DNA of 64,000 nucleotides, from NCBI GenBank assembly GCA_033060915.1, contig CM065381.1, positions 6,733,501 through 6,797,500 of the forward strand. The letters are read 5' to 3'. The notes beneath the pieces are model-generated. The model made no database searches and was not told where the DNA came from. It saw nothing but the letters and a program-made list of their open reading frames with translations. Every line of letters starts with the position of its first letter. Positions within the stretch are counted from its first letter, which is position 1. The position numbers and the translations under genes were made by a program. Source of the DNA: Euryodendron excelsum. Lineage: Eukaryota; Streptophyta; Magnoliopsida; Ericales; Pentaphylacaceae. This document shows, piece by piece, positions 35,308-49,019 of the stretch.

Positions 35308-36784
35308 GTTTGTCGTTGTTGATCTGATTTCTGAAGAAACAGGATAGTACTCGCTGTTACTGCTGCATTGCCCCTATCTGTACTCCCACATAGTAAGTAA
35401 TGATATGATGTTATCATTTTCTTTACTACAATTCTTCACTCCAATATCCTTTCTATACTGAAACCTTTTTTTTAATTCTAAAACTGCAGTATAAGGGTCC
35501 TGTGGATTTTCCTTTCTTCTTCTTTTTTTTTTTTAAAAAAATTGGCCCTCGAATCAATTATCTTTCTACTATATTATATCAGATTATCTGCTCAAATTCT
35601 TATCAGTTGTCCTATTTGGATTTTGTTCTTATTCTGATATTTTCATATGTCCTGATCATAATATTAATTTCAGTTTTATCTTAGTGTTTATAGCTAGTTT
35701 AAACTCATTGTAATCTGATGCAGGTTTTCATTCTACATAGGCTCATAGATTCAGCTTCGGTTTTCTGCTTGTAGAAACAAAGAAGGGCCATTCACCAGTT
35801 TTGCAATTGTTGTTTGTACTTATCATGAAGAAACAAGCTACTATCATTTCATTTCAGTCTTTGGGGACAAGATGAAGTAGCAGGAATTTCCTTTTCTCTT
35901 AGTTTCTGCTTTTATTTACACCCACATCACCTCCCCACTTATCAGAAGGCATACAGAAGATTTTTCTTTTTTTATGGGGTACTTTAAACACGTCTAGGTA
36001 TATCAGTTTTTCCTTTTTTCTTCTATAATTCTTATCGGTAGGAACCTCATAATATTATCTTGTAATTTGTCATCTCAGGCTGTAATTTTTTATTTTATTT
36101 TATTTTTAATGTAAGCTTTCTCGTTTTGTAACTTCTATAAACATGTTTAGTAACTCGTAAAGTGGTTTTGTATTGGATTATTGACTTTGATATTTCTTGT
36201 ATGTTATGATACAACTTGAATTTCTATCAGTGAATTCTTGTCTCAGGTAAATGTAATTGCATGACATCCTAGTATGGAGGAAAATCATGAGAACCAAAAA
36301 CAAATTCCAATTTCTTGAAACAACAGTAGCAATAGTAGATATTGTAAACCCTGGTATTTTTACACACTTTGCATGATTGGATGTCTTGCATTTCAATCCA
36401 AGAAGGTTAACAAAGTTTACTCGTTTATTGCCCTTGGTGTTCTTCTTTGGTTCTACTCTGATTTCTTCATATTTGATTCACTGGGCTGCTCCAAAGAGGT
36501 CCTTGATAGAGGCAAAGGTGCCAATAGCAATTTCCTGAGTAGTTTGTTAGAGTTCAAGAACTAATTTAGGATCATTTTTTGAATTCTGCTACTTGGAGAT
36601 GCGTTGTTAACATTATTATATGCTAGGTTATGTTATGTTTGAATCTATGATTTATGGAGGGAAAGAAAAAGGAAAGAGGCCTGTTTGCCTGTTGGAACAC
36701 TGCCAGTCCTTAAAGCTTAAGCTGTCAAGAAAGAGGCGCCAAACTCTCCCAATGTCTTATCTTACGTGCAATCTCATCTTGCTT
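35308..36784. other. 3' flank of PHOX and intergenic space
   Basis: Probable 3' UTR followed by T-rich sequence. Open frames here (for example 36373-36564) have no supporting context. Confidence 0.4.
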
Positions 36785-37015
36785 ATGTAATCTTGATCAG
36801 ATTTTTAAAATTTTTAAAATCTATCTGATATGTAATCTTGAACAGATCTTTCAAATGTTTTATGCAGATTCTATATTAAATTTCCCTATCCCAACATAAA
36901 TCATGTAATCATGATCAGATTTCAAAAATCTGATATGTAATCTGATGTGTAATGTTGAACAGAGCTTTCAATGCAGATTTCTGCATTGAATTTTCCTATC
37001 TCTATATAAACAGAA
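36785..37015. repeat. Imperfect tandem duplication of about 117 bp upstream of 37056
   Basis: Copy 1 (36785-36897) and copy 2 (36903-37015) share the order tgtaatc(t/a)tgatcagat, atgtaatcttgaacaga / tgtaatgttgaacagag, gcagatt, aatttccctatc / aattttcctatc. The second copy ends in a TATA-like tatataaa (37003-37010); the first has the homologous but TATA-less ccaacataaatca. Confidence 0.65.
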
Positions 37016-37055
37016 CTGCCAGCAGCTTTTGATTCAAGAAAAACATGGTACAAAA

Positions 37056-37162
37056 ATGGGCAAAGGAGACAGTTGGCACTTGTTTTTCGTCCTCCTTCAT
37101 TCTTTCTCTACCAGTAGTTCATCAATCTTTGCAAGTTCAGAAGGGATAGGAATTCTCACGAG
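37056..37162 (+). CDS. Possible first exon of an unrecognised secreted protein (gene or remnant)
   Basis: An ATG lies 46 bp after a good TATA box (tatataaa, 37003-37010) and opens a signal-peptide-like frame (MGKGDSWHLFFVLLHSF, then a Ser-rich stretch) of about 35 residues to a possible donor (GAG/GTACG) at 37162. I do not recognise the protein and cannot connect it to a convincing second exon. A 60-to-90-residue open frame at 37390-37686 could be a decayed downstream part but shows no known domain. It could equally be chance or a broken gene. Confidence 0.25.
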
Positions 37163-37646
37163 GTACGATAAGATCGTTGTTCATAGCATTTCAGCCATCA
37201 TACGAGGCAAGAAATTTAAGCTATTTCATTTTAACATGTTATATATGTTGCTAATTCAGAAATTTTTTGCTGTACTTCATATGCTAGAAATGGTGTTTTT
37301 CATGGACCAAGTTATGTAAATGTATTCAGGATACCCACACAAGCCTGGTGGCCTCCAAATTTCCAACTTTCTTATTTGAACTGATTGTATAGATTCAAAT
37401 TTTCAATCCTTTGGATCTAGTAGTCTTTGAGCTTGAACACATCAGTGCTATTGAAGTTGAGTATCAGCAAACTGGATTTAATCTCCCTAGACCCTATTGT
37501 GGCCAGAGTCTCGTGCACTGGACTGCCTTCTTTTGCACTGCAGTTAATGGTAGGACCTTTGTCCTCATTACCCCGGGCTCTGATCCATATGACCACCAAA
37601 TGTACAAAATACACCTCTTCCATGGAGGAAGGCAGAAACCTAATAG

Positions 37647-37902
37647 TCTATTTGGAACTTCGGGGAGGGAAGGGAATGAAAAATAATTTTTCCTTACCTT
37701 CTTTGATTCTACCTAGGAGAGAAAGGGAAGAGAAAAGGAGGGAAAGGGAAGGAAAAAAAAGGGGAAAACATGCTCTATTTCTCTCTTCTTTCCGTTCATT
37801 TTTGCTATATTTTCTTTCAAAAACAAATAAGGAAGGAAAAATAATTTTCCTTCTTTTTCTCTTTCCCTTCCCTTCCCTTCTCAAGTTCCAAACAGACTGT
37901 AG
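37647..37902. mobile_element. MITE with agtctgtttggaact ends
   Basis: Left tagtctatttggaacttc and right aagttccaaacagactgt are inverted repeats. The interior is gaaaggga-rich on the left half and cttcccttt-rich on the right half. Target duplication is not clear. It cuts the open frames overlapping 37411-37909. Confidence 0.65.
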
Positions 37903-39878
37903 CCTTTGAGTCTCTTGTCAATGGGGGCATCCCCTTATGCATGGAAAGATCTCTCGGTCTAGTTTGATAAGGAATCCCAGATCAGCACCGTTAAAGTAAA
38001 ATTAAAGGGTATAGGAGGCATGTTTTGAATCCAAAAATGAGATGTGCATGCATGGACAAGTGCAGAAATACATTTTCTGATAATTAGTGCCAATTATATG
38101 TCTAATCATTCATATTTATATATTTATCTCTCACTGTACTTTTGTTGTTCACCTAGAGTTCGGCAAAGTAGATGGGCGTAGTGTAAGGTTGCTTCATTGT
38201 GAATTGGGCATCATGGTTCTGAACACAGAAACAGCCTCTTCGCACACGAGGGCAAAGTTGCATACATTTGACTCTCTCCAAACTTCGCATTAGCAGGAGC
38301 CTCAAGGCTGCCTTAGAGAGTTGTGAGAACTTTTGTACATGCTTTTGGTAATTAGTCCCTTGTGTTATGGCTAAAGTTATACCAACTCTTCATCTGGGTT
38401 TCAATCTCACCTTCACCATTCACCCAGAAATGAAAATGGCAAACCCAGAAGAACCATATCAGGGACTTGATCTGAACAAGGCTGTCGACATATATGGAAA
38501 GGATCTGAAATTTTTTTGCCTTTGACTGATTCCAGGATGGTTGAGGAAATTGCTGAACTCGCTACACTAGAGAATTTTAGATACAACTTTTATAAATTTT
38601 TGCGTTGCGGGGTTGAGGTGCTATTTATCTGTCTCACGGATGGGTGTTTGTAGGCAACTTAAAAAATTCTCTCTCTGTGCCAGTACATCTGCAAGAGTAG
38701 ATCTGCTGCTTGAGCTGAGGGAGCTAATTGAATGGAACCCAAGCTCGCAGACCATTCAGGGTGGTTGTTAAGGGTTAAAGCTGTGTACTATCTTTCTATC
38801 TTTCTTGACTCGTAATCAACTTGTTGCAAGCTCGTTTGAGATCGGTTCGTTATGCAAATAAGTTAAGCTTGAACAACTCATTACCTAGTTGTCTAAATAT
38901 ATGGATATAAACACACGTTTATATAATATTGAGGTATATAATGTAACAATGCAATGATTTTTTTACCATGTTACAATATGTTACGTCCTATGGTCTTATA
39001 AAGAACGAAAAATTATTCGGTCATTCTTAGGTCACCACGTCACTCTACATGGATCCCCCACCGCCAGATAGGTGGGAATTTGATTCGTCTCATGTGTTAT
39101 CTAGCCTGACAAAAGGAGTTTTTAATACTCAAAGGCCTCTGACTCTCCATAGAAATAGTGTTTCAATGTGGTTGATCAATGTTTTCTTCAAGCTCATAAA
39201 GTTTTGGCTTATAGATTAACTAGTTTATCTATCAATGCTATAATAAAGCAAACACATTTGATGAAGCTCCAAATTACAATATATCTAGACTACTAATTTG
39301 GAGTTTTTATTCCTCAAGCTCCAAATTAATTCTCTATAGAAAGAGAGGATCATTTACAATATATTTCCCAGACTTCATTACCAAATTAATCTGGTCCAAA
39401 AAGATTTTCCAACCAACCAAACAAGTTGAACACAAAACACCCACCAAAGCCAACCAAACATCTTCTGTTATGCAAAGCCAGAGGCTGTTCTGCTATAAAA
39501 TGCCCTGAACCATCACCATCTGTTCTGTTTCGTTTAACAGGAATCTGTAAATGCTAAATTGCTAATATCACTACATAAATGTTTGCTTCACATATTATAG
39601 GCATATTTGCTCAGAGAGCAAATTGAAAATGTAAAATTCTACAGCCTACATGCATACATGTTCAAAATTCCCGAAACCCCGGAAACTTCCTTCTCATTCC
39701 ATGTAAGATTTGCATACAGATGACTCGGAACAAAATACATCACATCTCTGCCACCACAACTCAACTAGGAAAATCACAAGGAGAAGAAGATCAATAATCA
39801 ATTGAATTACAGAAGCTAAACCAAGAGTATGGTTATGAACAGCTACAGACTTCGACTACTACAGTGCATAACGTTTCA
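37903..39878. other. Intergenic space downstream of TIP1
   Basis: Contains a short piece of the GAGTCGAG-type repeat at 38815-38890 (caagctcgtttgagatcggttcg) and, at the right, the probable TIP1 3' UTR (about 39600-39878). Nothing else recognised. Confidence 0.45.
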
Positions 39879-42800
39879 TCATGATGCTACAACAGAACGA
39901 GCATTGTTCCGACCAAGGCCTAGACCCAAGCCTAATGGAACAGATTCGGTTTTGGCGTGGTTATTATGACTACATTGGGAGGAATGAACGTGACCTTGAT
40001 GGGTTTTCGAGTTCTTGTTCACATTTATAACATGATGGCCATTTCCATTGGTTTGGTGATGAGAATGGCCAACACCATTTTGAAGAGTTGAATTCCTAGT
40101 CATATGCATCATTCCAATCCCCCCGGATTGAGCTGATTCTTCAGTATGCTCTACGTCTTCATTGTAGCCATTGATCAAGAAATCTGAACAGTTCTTCTTG
40201 CATCCGTGATCATATGGGTTCCGGAACCTACCACCTGGTCCTCTAAGGTAGCTATAGCGCATTGCATTTGTCAATTCATTTGTTGTAATGTTTCGTGATA
40301 TCTGTTGATAAACAAGGAAAATAATTGGTCAATAAAATCGAAATGCATTTAGATCAAAAGCAAAGGACCAGTCAGCAAAACACATCTACCAATTTTGGAT
40401 GTAAAGACGGATATTCCACTAAAAACAAATTCAGAAGCATTATATAGGAATAGGAAGTAATTAGAATTGAATCAGATGCCTGAAAAGAAACGTAATGAGA
40501 AACATGTAGATGTATGGATGCCATTAGTAGAATGTATGAGAAGCCTAAGCTCCATATGTTCAAAGGGTTCGGTTCATTGGCTGGTATTTGTTTTGTCATT
40601 CAGATACTGAAAAGTTGGTTTTTTTTTTTTGCTTGTAAAAGAAAAAGATTCTAGTACAGAGATATTAAGACTGTCAGATGAAGTGGGTACATTGTTATAT
40701 AACTCTATACGACTCTTGGCCTTATGGCTAATAAGAACAAATTAGTGTGCTACACTAGGGATCTCTACGCATGTGCTACACTAGGATTCCTTTGATGCTT
40801 TTTTCCAACAAGAAGATAGGTGGGAAGCCAGCAAGAAATTGAAGTTTACACTTCTATGGTTCACAAACAGTAACTATACTCATTGCTTACTTCTTCTCCT
40901 CCTATTGAGACTTATATAGATAGGCAATATGATGTTAAAGAAATGCAAGTTAAAATTAATGTTGCAGACAAAGAAAGCACCAAGGAACACAAGGATCATG
41001 ATTTTTAAGACAAGGCATCAACAGGATGGGAATGTGGCTGAACTTTTTTGCTCTTCACAAGTATAAGGATGTTCACACTTTGCACCATTCCAAATGACTA
41101 AAATTTGCATGATGGAAAAGTTGAATTCTTTGTTTCTTTCCCTTTCGTTTCCAAAAGGCCAATGTGTCACCCCACCATTAGAATTTCTGTCTTCATGGGT
41201 GCAAGATTGAAGTCCTAAAATCCATATATTTCAATATTACAAATCTTGAGGCTGAGTATTTTTGAATGGGGGATAATGATATAGAGAATCAGAAGAAAAA
41301 GGGGGACATATCTAGAATATCATATGGAGTATGTATAAGACATTTTCTAAACATACTTGGGGTTTTAAGCCTAAACGTCCCTTTTCAGCCCTAAAACCCA
41401 CCCACAATATCAACGTAGGCAGCCTGGTTCAAGTTTCCTAAAACTAATGCTTACATTTTGTGTAGCATAAATTAAACAAAGGGTTCGGTCATACATCTTC
41501 CAAGGATTAATTTGCAAGCATACAAAAAGTGTTATACAAATACCTGAGAAGCTTGCATAGCCGTTAAGGTTGCCACGCCAGTGAAGAGGAAAAAATCCAC
41601 AAGCAGAAATGAAATAGCACCAATATGCTGACTACTAGCATGGTTCACCCATGCACCAAAAGAAGATGGAGCCATTGGATCAGTCAAAACTCCTGCATTG
41701 TAAATAAAAGAAGAAAAGAAAAAGTTACTTTTTTTCCAGCAGGTAAAGCAACCCAAAAAAAGGACCAAAAAACAGCCTGAACTTCCCCAACCAAGAAAAA
41801 GACACTCACTTGTAAGAGTGACTGCACCAGTGATCAGCATTGCAGAAACTTCTAGAATGAGAAACAAGAAGAAATCCCATTTGTTTTTCTATATCACAAG
41901 TTAATAATAGACCAAGATGAGAAGGAAATTACATTTCCTCTAATAATTACATAAACAAAACTAACAATCTTGTAGAAGTCAGGAATGGAAAAAACAACTT
42001 AACACATGATAATGAAATAATATCACCCCAAGCCACATACATACATCTCATGAAAAGAGGGAAGACCAATTGGGTATAGGGACAAATAATTAAATCCCCA
42101 AGTTAGAAATCTCTAATTTCCTACATTGAGCCAACGAACTAAGCTATAAATCCTTGTGAGAGTATCTGTGTGTGTGTTCATACATTGCAATGCCACATAG
42201 ATGTATGCAGCTACATGTATGCATGCAGTTATGTAGGCATGTATGTTTACATTCATGTGCTCATATAAGAATTGATTATCCAAGTCGCAGGTGAAGTTTT
42301 TTAAAAAGGATGCTCAAGACCATTCAGTCCTGCCTCATTATTCTTGAAACCTACACGGTGTAATCAAATATTTCCTCTACATACATATTCAGGTGAAAAA
42401 TGGAAGATCCCAAGAGGCAACTCATCAATATAAAAGCACCTTTCCAACGCAATTAGACACCCAAGGGCAATGATGGTCAAATTGTTCAACACAACGATCA
42501 CAGGTGGAACAATGCTTTGCACGAAGAGGCCTGACAATCTGATTGGGAGAAAAAAGGATATCACATTAGAAAGCAGTCAAAACAAACAAACAGTAAATGA
42601 GTAGGACACAAAACCACCAGAAGTCGACAGCACCTTGCATGTTGCACAAAGCTGAGACCAATTCCCAGCCAGCAAAGCAGGATCATTTATTTCAATCTTC
42701 ATCAAAGGTTCCTAATGAAGATAGGAATATAAACCGATTTAAAATCATTTCTTCAGTATATGTGAATATAAACTGATTTAAAATCATTTCTTAAGTACAC

Positions 42801-43495
42801 GTGTGGTATAAGATCAGACACATTTAATATCAAAGACTAAGCTTGATGAAATAAAAATGCAGGAAAAAGAGTCTAAGAAAATGTTGACGAGCAAAGAAGT
42901 CTGAATAATGAAATTAATCTAGGAGATGAGAGGTTGATTTGAAAATGGAAAGAACTTACATCATCTTTTATATTCTGCAGATCATGCACATTCATTCTGA
43001 TGAAACCTGGATCTTTGCTACAAACAAAAATCAACCAAAATTAAATTTAGACAACCATAAATGCAATCATAAACATACGTTTTAATCAATTTCATTATGA
43101 AATATAACCATGCAAACACAAATTCAAATGGGAAGTGCTCCTTCCATCATTGACGGCTCACTGAGTTGTCACATTAAGTTTAACATCAAGTGTGATGACT
43201 ACTACCACCATCAGTCTACGCAACACATAAGAGACATGAAATGTCAAAATCAGTGGCAATCTTGTAATATGATAATATCTAATAACAAAATTTCTTCTCT
43301 CTTACATCAAATTATTATAATTTTTTTAAAGAAAAAGTTTTTCTTTGGTCAAATTATACAGGGCACATATGGAGGAAGATACTGGCCAGAAAATAAGAGT
43401 TGGGGCTGACATCCATATTGAGGAGCAATCCCATGAAAGATGCCACTAGGATTGATTGCAGAGAATGCAAATAAAACCCTGGCTAGGTGACGAGC

Positions 43496-43536
<41 letters not shown>

Positions 43537-46500
43537 AGAATACTTTGATCATGGTGCAATTCTTCAGGGAGAAATCAATGCAAAACATTTTAAATAGGAA
43601 AAAATCATTTGAAAAGTGGTACACGAATAATATGAAGAAACCTAAAGTAAAATAGCTAGAGGTCACTAGTACTGAAATGAAAACAATGAGAACAAGGAAG
43701 AACATATGAAGTCCAATGCAATCACGAAGACAAACCATTCTGTAAAGGACCAAAATCTAACCAATTCTAAGAAAAGAAATTCTTCTATAAACATAAAATT
43801 TGGAAACAACACAACTTTTATACAGAGGCATCACCGCATTGAACTTTAAGAAACTCTACATGTGCAGGCAAAGCAATTTTCGTGGTCCCAGTATAATAAT
43901 CTATATTGCTTCACAAATTGGGACATGATAATATCTAGAAATATAACTCCTGACAAGCTGTTCAGACCTCCAGTGCAATGAAATGGAAGTGGACACCCAA
44001 CTACTGGACACATACCCACATCTAAACTTTTAGTAGGACCACAATTGCCAAGAGAGAATTACACATCTAAATTCAAATACCTTTGACTTTCTTTTTTTAT
44101 TCTTTTATTAGTCTTATAATTTTGACTTCCATTGTTCATAATGATGATGTTACTCAATGCAATTGTCAGAACCATTTCTCAATTCATGTAAAATAAAATG
44201 CAAATCGAAACGGCAACCCCTCATCTCTGGCAGAACCCCCACCCCCCCCCCCCCCCCCCCCCCCCCCAAAACCAAAAAAAAAAAAACACCCAACTCAAAA
44301 AAGAAAAATAGAAAGTTCAAAACTCAAAAAAAAAAGAAAAAAGAAAAGAGGAGAAGAAAATAAAAAGGAAAGAAGGAAAAGAAGAAACAAACAAGGCCAA
44401 AAAAAAAAATCCTGACAAGGAAGCTAAAGTCCACTAAAAACATAACTTATTTAGCAAACAAAGAGTTAATTATTCAAAAGCTTACTCTTTATAAAGTCCC
44501 ATACTGCCAAAAGGTTTATGGAGCATACCTGCTACACCTGTAAAACAAAACCAGTCCAGCACTTGCTAATAAAACGCCCAGCCACGCAAGAAGGGCAAAG
44601 CCAGCAGTTAACTTTGGCAAATTTGAAGCTGCAGCAAAAGGAATGATATATAATTGTAAGTATGATACCATACAAATAGTCCCAAATTCAAGACTAATGC
44701 AAAGAGCAGATACCCATGATGACCGCCTGAATATAGGTCACAAGAAGCAGAAGGATTGTACACCAAAGAAGTGGTGCCAGTCCTAATTTTGAAAGACGTC
44801 CAAGTTGGCTGTTCCCATCACAGCGTTTGTCAAGCAACCTCCTAGCATTTCCCTGCAGAATCAAATTTGTGAACAAACTTGTATAACCATACAACACATC
44901 ATAATTTTCTCAAACTGGCATCTGATATCATGCCAACAATAGCACTGAACACTATACAAAAGAAGATGCTTTAAAAATTAAGAACCAATTATGCAATCAA
45001 CATGGATACCAACAAACCTACTGTTAGATCTACATCCAACTAATTTATGTTTTTTGACAAGTTATTATATAATAAAAAGAAGGTAACAAGAGGATACCAT
45101 CCAAGTACTAGGTCTATTACATCCAATCATTACTAATGTTACTACTAAAAGCTCACCAATTACCAGCCTTCAAAATACTCAAGCAGCTAGATCCTAGGCC
45201 TAATGGAAGCTCTTACAGACCAGTTAAACTCAGTTAAGTATGAAAAAAATAAAATTTTGAGACTCAGTAGGATAAAACTAAGTATCAAGAAACAAAAAAA
45301 CCTGAACAACTGATTTTTTTTTTTTTTTGTTTCTTCCCTTTTTCTCCTTTCTGTTTTAGTAGGATACAAGAAACAACTACATTGACAGGAAAAATTAAAA
45401 CACGAGGATCAAAATGTAGAAGAAGACAAAGAAGAAGAAGTAGAAGAAGAAACAAAAAGTAAGTAACAACAATGAATATGCACTTATAAGAATTCTATGT
45501 ATTATCCAAGCAGTGAAAAACAAGATGGCATGGCGTTGAAAACCTGAATTCCTGAAAGAAGGTACTCTTATCTCAAAAAAATATCAAATTCTTTACGACT
45601 GTTTAAGGAATACCTACAAGGAAAAAAGCGACTTGTCTGTGATTTTTATCAGATGCAAGCTGGGCCGGTGTAAGACCGGTGTTATCAGTCACCATCAAGT
45701 CCTCCTTCTTCCCAGCCTGCACCAATACCGTGCATGCTTCTAAGTTCCCCATAATAGCAGCCCAATGGAGAGGGGTACAACCTAAAATTAAGAAGAGACA
45801 ATAGTTTTATCAGGCAAGTTAATACTTTACATCAATGAACCTAGCCCTTGCATAACTGCAACAACGTAAAATTTTCTGAATAGGATGGATACTGAGACCA
45901 AGCAAGAGAAGTTACCTTCTTTGTCCTGCCGTCCCCTATATGCATCCAGAAATAGCAGAAGACGTATACAATCAGCAAAACCCTTATATGCAGCCCTACA
46001 GTTCTCCAAAGATAACCACCATTACTTCAAGTACTCGATAAGGCAACATATTAGAAAACTTATTTGTCTAAGAGTAATGTTTTATAATAGTTGCAGTCAG
46101 CTAGCTAACTCTTCCAGGTTCCGCATGTACACATTAAAATTTTGATGACAGGACCAAAATGATAGTAGAATGAATCTGTAAGAACGTGGTCCACAACCAA
46201 GACAACATGCAAGCGTATCAGAGAGGTGAATATCACATGTTCCAACTTAAAAATCTTACTGGAAGCCGATTTCCATTATAAGCACAAATCAAAATTTTCC
46301 CTTTTATTTTTCATTTTCTTCTTTGATGAGAGCAACAATCTTTTCATTAGTGCCATGCTACTACTTGCATATTGGAAATGACCATCAATTAGGCTCAGAG
46401 AAAGGAATTGATTAATTGGGAAATAAAAATGGTAAATTATATAAATATCCATAAAGGATAAAATGGGTTACACAGAGTTTGAAAATTACAATGCACTGTG

Positions 46501-48102
46501 GAGTATAACATAATCATTAGGAATTCTTTATATCAAGCAACTTTTGAAAAAAACCACCAATCATGCATAAACACAAAATATTACATGTTCTTTTCACGGG
46601 ATTTCAAGACAAAATCTCATATTTGAGGATTTATTTTCTTTCGTTTGTAAGTACACGTGAGGACTTCCGAAAAAATTATTTGCTACTTATACATAAGTTC
46701 CTTAATTTCCATTAAATCAAGGGTATCTTGTCTTTGGCTTCAACATTCATATTCTATCGGGTATGAATAATTGGTATTGAAACACGAGGTTTAACAAAAA
46801 AACGAAGATATAAACAAAATATTTTGTCACTTAAGCATCGTGACTCTCGATGCCTTATGACAGGAAACATCGCCATAGAAAGGCACTGGCTGACAACTTT
46901 CAAATTCCACTTTCTTTAAATGGGAGCTTTCTCCATCTATTCTTACAAGAACCTAAAAAACCAACACACTACCTATAACATCCTTAGAATACAATTTACT
47001 GATGCAATTAAATAAGTAGGCAATAGACTGAAGTAAACTATAGTTTTTAAATAATTATTAAAAACTAAAAATGTAGAGTTAATTATTTTGATACCAGTGC
47101 AAAGGGCTTCTTCCATCATTATCGGGAACATCAGGATCAGCATTCCACTTTGTGATAATGTGATAAAGGAAAGCAGTCTGACCATATTGTGCCGCAACAT
47201 GTGTCATCTGCAATCAAATCAAATTCAATCATATAACCAAAAAACAAGCCTTCAAGGTTTTAGCTGGCATAAATTCTACTAACTCATGAAGTAAATGACT
47301 TGAAAACAAGAACATTGGGGAGCGAGGGCAAAAAAAGTTGAAAATACAAAGGAACAAATACTATGAACTAAGTGGCTGAGAAAATATGAATTTATAACTC
47401 CATCCCTTCAAATCCAACTATTCTCGGTGGAGATATTATTTTTAAAAATCATACTAAATATGTTGGCTCATAGAAATCATATCACATCTACCAGCTAAAT
47501 TTGATGATGAAATGGAAAACTAACCTGATACCCATACATATCGACAGCATTCACTCGAGCACCCTCTTGTAGTAAAAGTTCAGCAACCTGGATTGCACCC
47601 CGCACTGCACTCCAGTGTAGAGCCGTTTGACCAGTATGATCTGCAGCATTCACATCGCCACCGTGCTGCCAAATGTGTATGATCCCATGATGAACAGTTT
47701 AAAGTAATAGTAATGTCCCTCTACATAGACCCAGTTACTTTCATATAAAAAAACCAGGCAAGAAGAGAGATAAGGAAGAACAGCGGCAGGGGCAGGGCCA
47801 GGGGGAGAATCCCATCCATTGCACTCCATTTTCTTTTCAACGTAATGCACAAGAAAAAATATAACATAGAGAGGAAAAAAATTTCTTTCTGAAGTACTTA
47901 ACTCCCAATTACATGCACATATTTGCAACTTAAATCGCATAACTAAAACCTTGAAAGAAACAGAAGCACATACAATAAATCAATACAGCTTAACAGCAAT
48001 CTCAGAGACCTAATCAACCTAAAAAGAGCACATATTGCAGGCTTAACCAAAATATGAGAGAAGGCAAATTTATAAATGCATACATCCACATAGTTCGATA
48101 GT

Positions 48103-48154
<52 letters not shown>

Positions 48155-48471
48155 CAAGAAAAGCAAGAAAAGAATCGAAAAGAATTCAATACCTCGATTA
48201 TATACTGAGCAGCAGCACTGCGATTGTTCAGAGCCGCCCACTGCAAGGCAGAATAGCCAAGCCCATCGGGCTCCGAAACTGAGCAACCCTCGCACTCCAC
48301 CAATCTCTGCAGCTTCTCTAAATCCCCATATGCTGCCGCCGTATACACATCGTTCCTCAGACTCTCATCCTCTGCTCCGATCGCCGCCTCTCCACCGCCC
48401 GACGCCGCTGCCGCAGCCGATTCCCGATCTCTCAATTCAACCTCCTCAACTACCTCGATCTCCGACGCCAT
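39879..48471 (-). CDS. TIP1: Ankyrin-DHHC protein S-acyltransferase, TIP1/PAT24 type, 13 exons
   Basis: Golgi/endomembrane palmitoyltransferase; in Arabidopsis TIP1 is needed for root-hair and pollen-tube tip growth (family knowledge). Exons, 5' to 3' on the minus strand: 48471-48193, 47665-47525, 47207-47095, 45995-45916, 45781-45618, 44852-44714, 44628-44529, 43017-42960, 42711-42634, 42538-42440, 41888-41810, 41692-41544, 40301-39879. They total 1902 bp, 633 residues (Arabidopsis about 620). All phases close. Exons 1-5 encode ankyrin repeats ([33 protein letters not shown]). Exons 6-7 encode membrane helices and exons 8-10 the DHHC cysteine-rich domain (LCATCK ... HCSTCDRC ... [14 protein letters not shown]), with the catalytic DHHC intact. 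Exons 11-12 hold further helices, and exon 13 a His/Asn-rich tail ending in [10 protein letters not shown]. The conserved TTxE-like ITTNEL follows the last helix. Confidence 0.95.
43018..44528. other. TIP1 intron 7 with GA and poly-C tracts
   Basis: 1.5-kb intron without a gene. It contains (GA)n at 43500-43533 and a run of 26 C at 44242-44267 followed by A-rich sequence to about 44410. Confidence 0.7.
44242..44267 (-). repeat. Homopolymer C26 (G26 on the TIP1 sense strand)
   Basis: 26 consecutive C on the plus strand, preceded by five C and an A. In the TIP1 pre-mRNA this reads as a G26 run, which can form a G-quadruplex. Such runs are also error-prone in assemblies. Confidence 0.9.
45996..47094. 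other. TIP1 intron 3: nothing recognised
   Basis: 1.1-kb AT-rich intron between exons 3 and 4. No repeat or gene identified. Confidence 0.5.
48106..48152. repeat. (TA)n(GA)n compound microsatellite in TIP1 intron 1
   Basis: About 18 bases of TA directly followed by about 28 bases of GA, close to the exon 1 donor. Confidence 0.9.
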
Positions 48472-49019
48472 TCAAAAACTTTACTCCATCAATTTCACAT
48501 CCACAACCATCGAAATTGAATCGAATCCAATACAAATTTCTTAGTCAACAATGTACATATATAATCCTATGTATATCTATATCTATATATGTAAATTGTA
48601 TAATGAGATTGAAGGGGTGGGGTTTTTCTTGGAAAGAGGTGCACAGAGAGAGAGAGAGAGAGGGAGAGTCAGAGACCAAACTCGCCTATGGAATATTATC
48701 CGAGAGAAAGCTAATTCCAATATATTTTTTTTATTTTTATAATTACTTAATCTAACATTTGGTGATGTCAAATCAAGATTAGTGTAGTCAAATTTGTGTT
48801 AATTGAACAAAAAGACTAATTAAAGCATATTGATTTTGCGAAGGTAAAATCTGATACGGACAAGGGAAATGGACGAGGAAGAGACAGTTGACTTTCTAGA
48901 AAGGATACCGTCCTGTGCAGTCAAATTATTTCATTACCTTTTTTGCCCCTGTGAATTTGAATTAAAGAAAATCAATGTTTTTTTTTTGTGCAGTGCTGTT
49001 AGGATGTTCGGAGTAATTT
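48472..49019 (-). promoter_or_regulatory. TIP1 5' leader and promoter region
   Basis: Upstream of the TIP1 ATG. It includes a (GA)n tract at 48644-48664, common in plant 5' leaders. No TATA box was assigned. Confidence 0.35.

Noticed and set aside
36785..37015. CRISPR-like repeat spacing
   Set aside because: Only two imperfect copies in a plant sequence; a simple tandem duplication.
42364..42564. Minus-strand frame overlapping TIP1 exon 10
   Set aside because: It is the wrong frame of the DHHC exon; the correct frame gives [13 protein letters not shown] and FDHHCPW.
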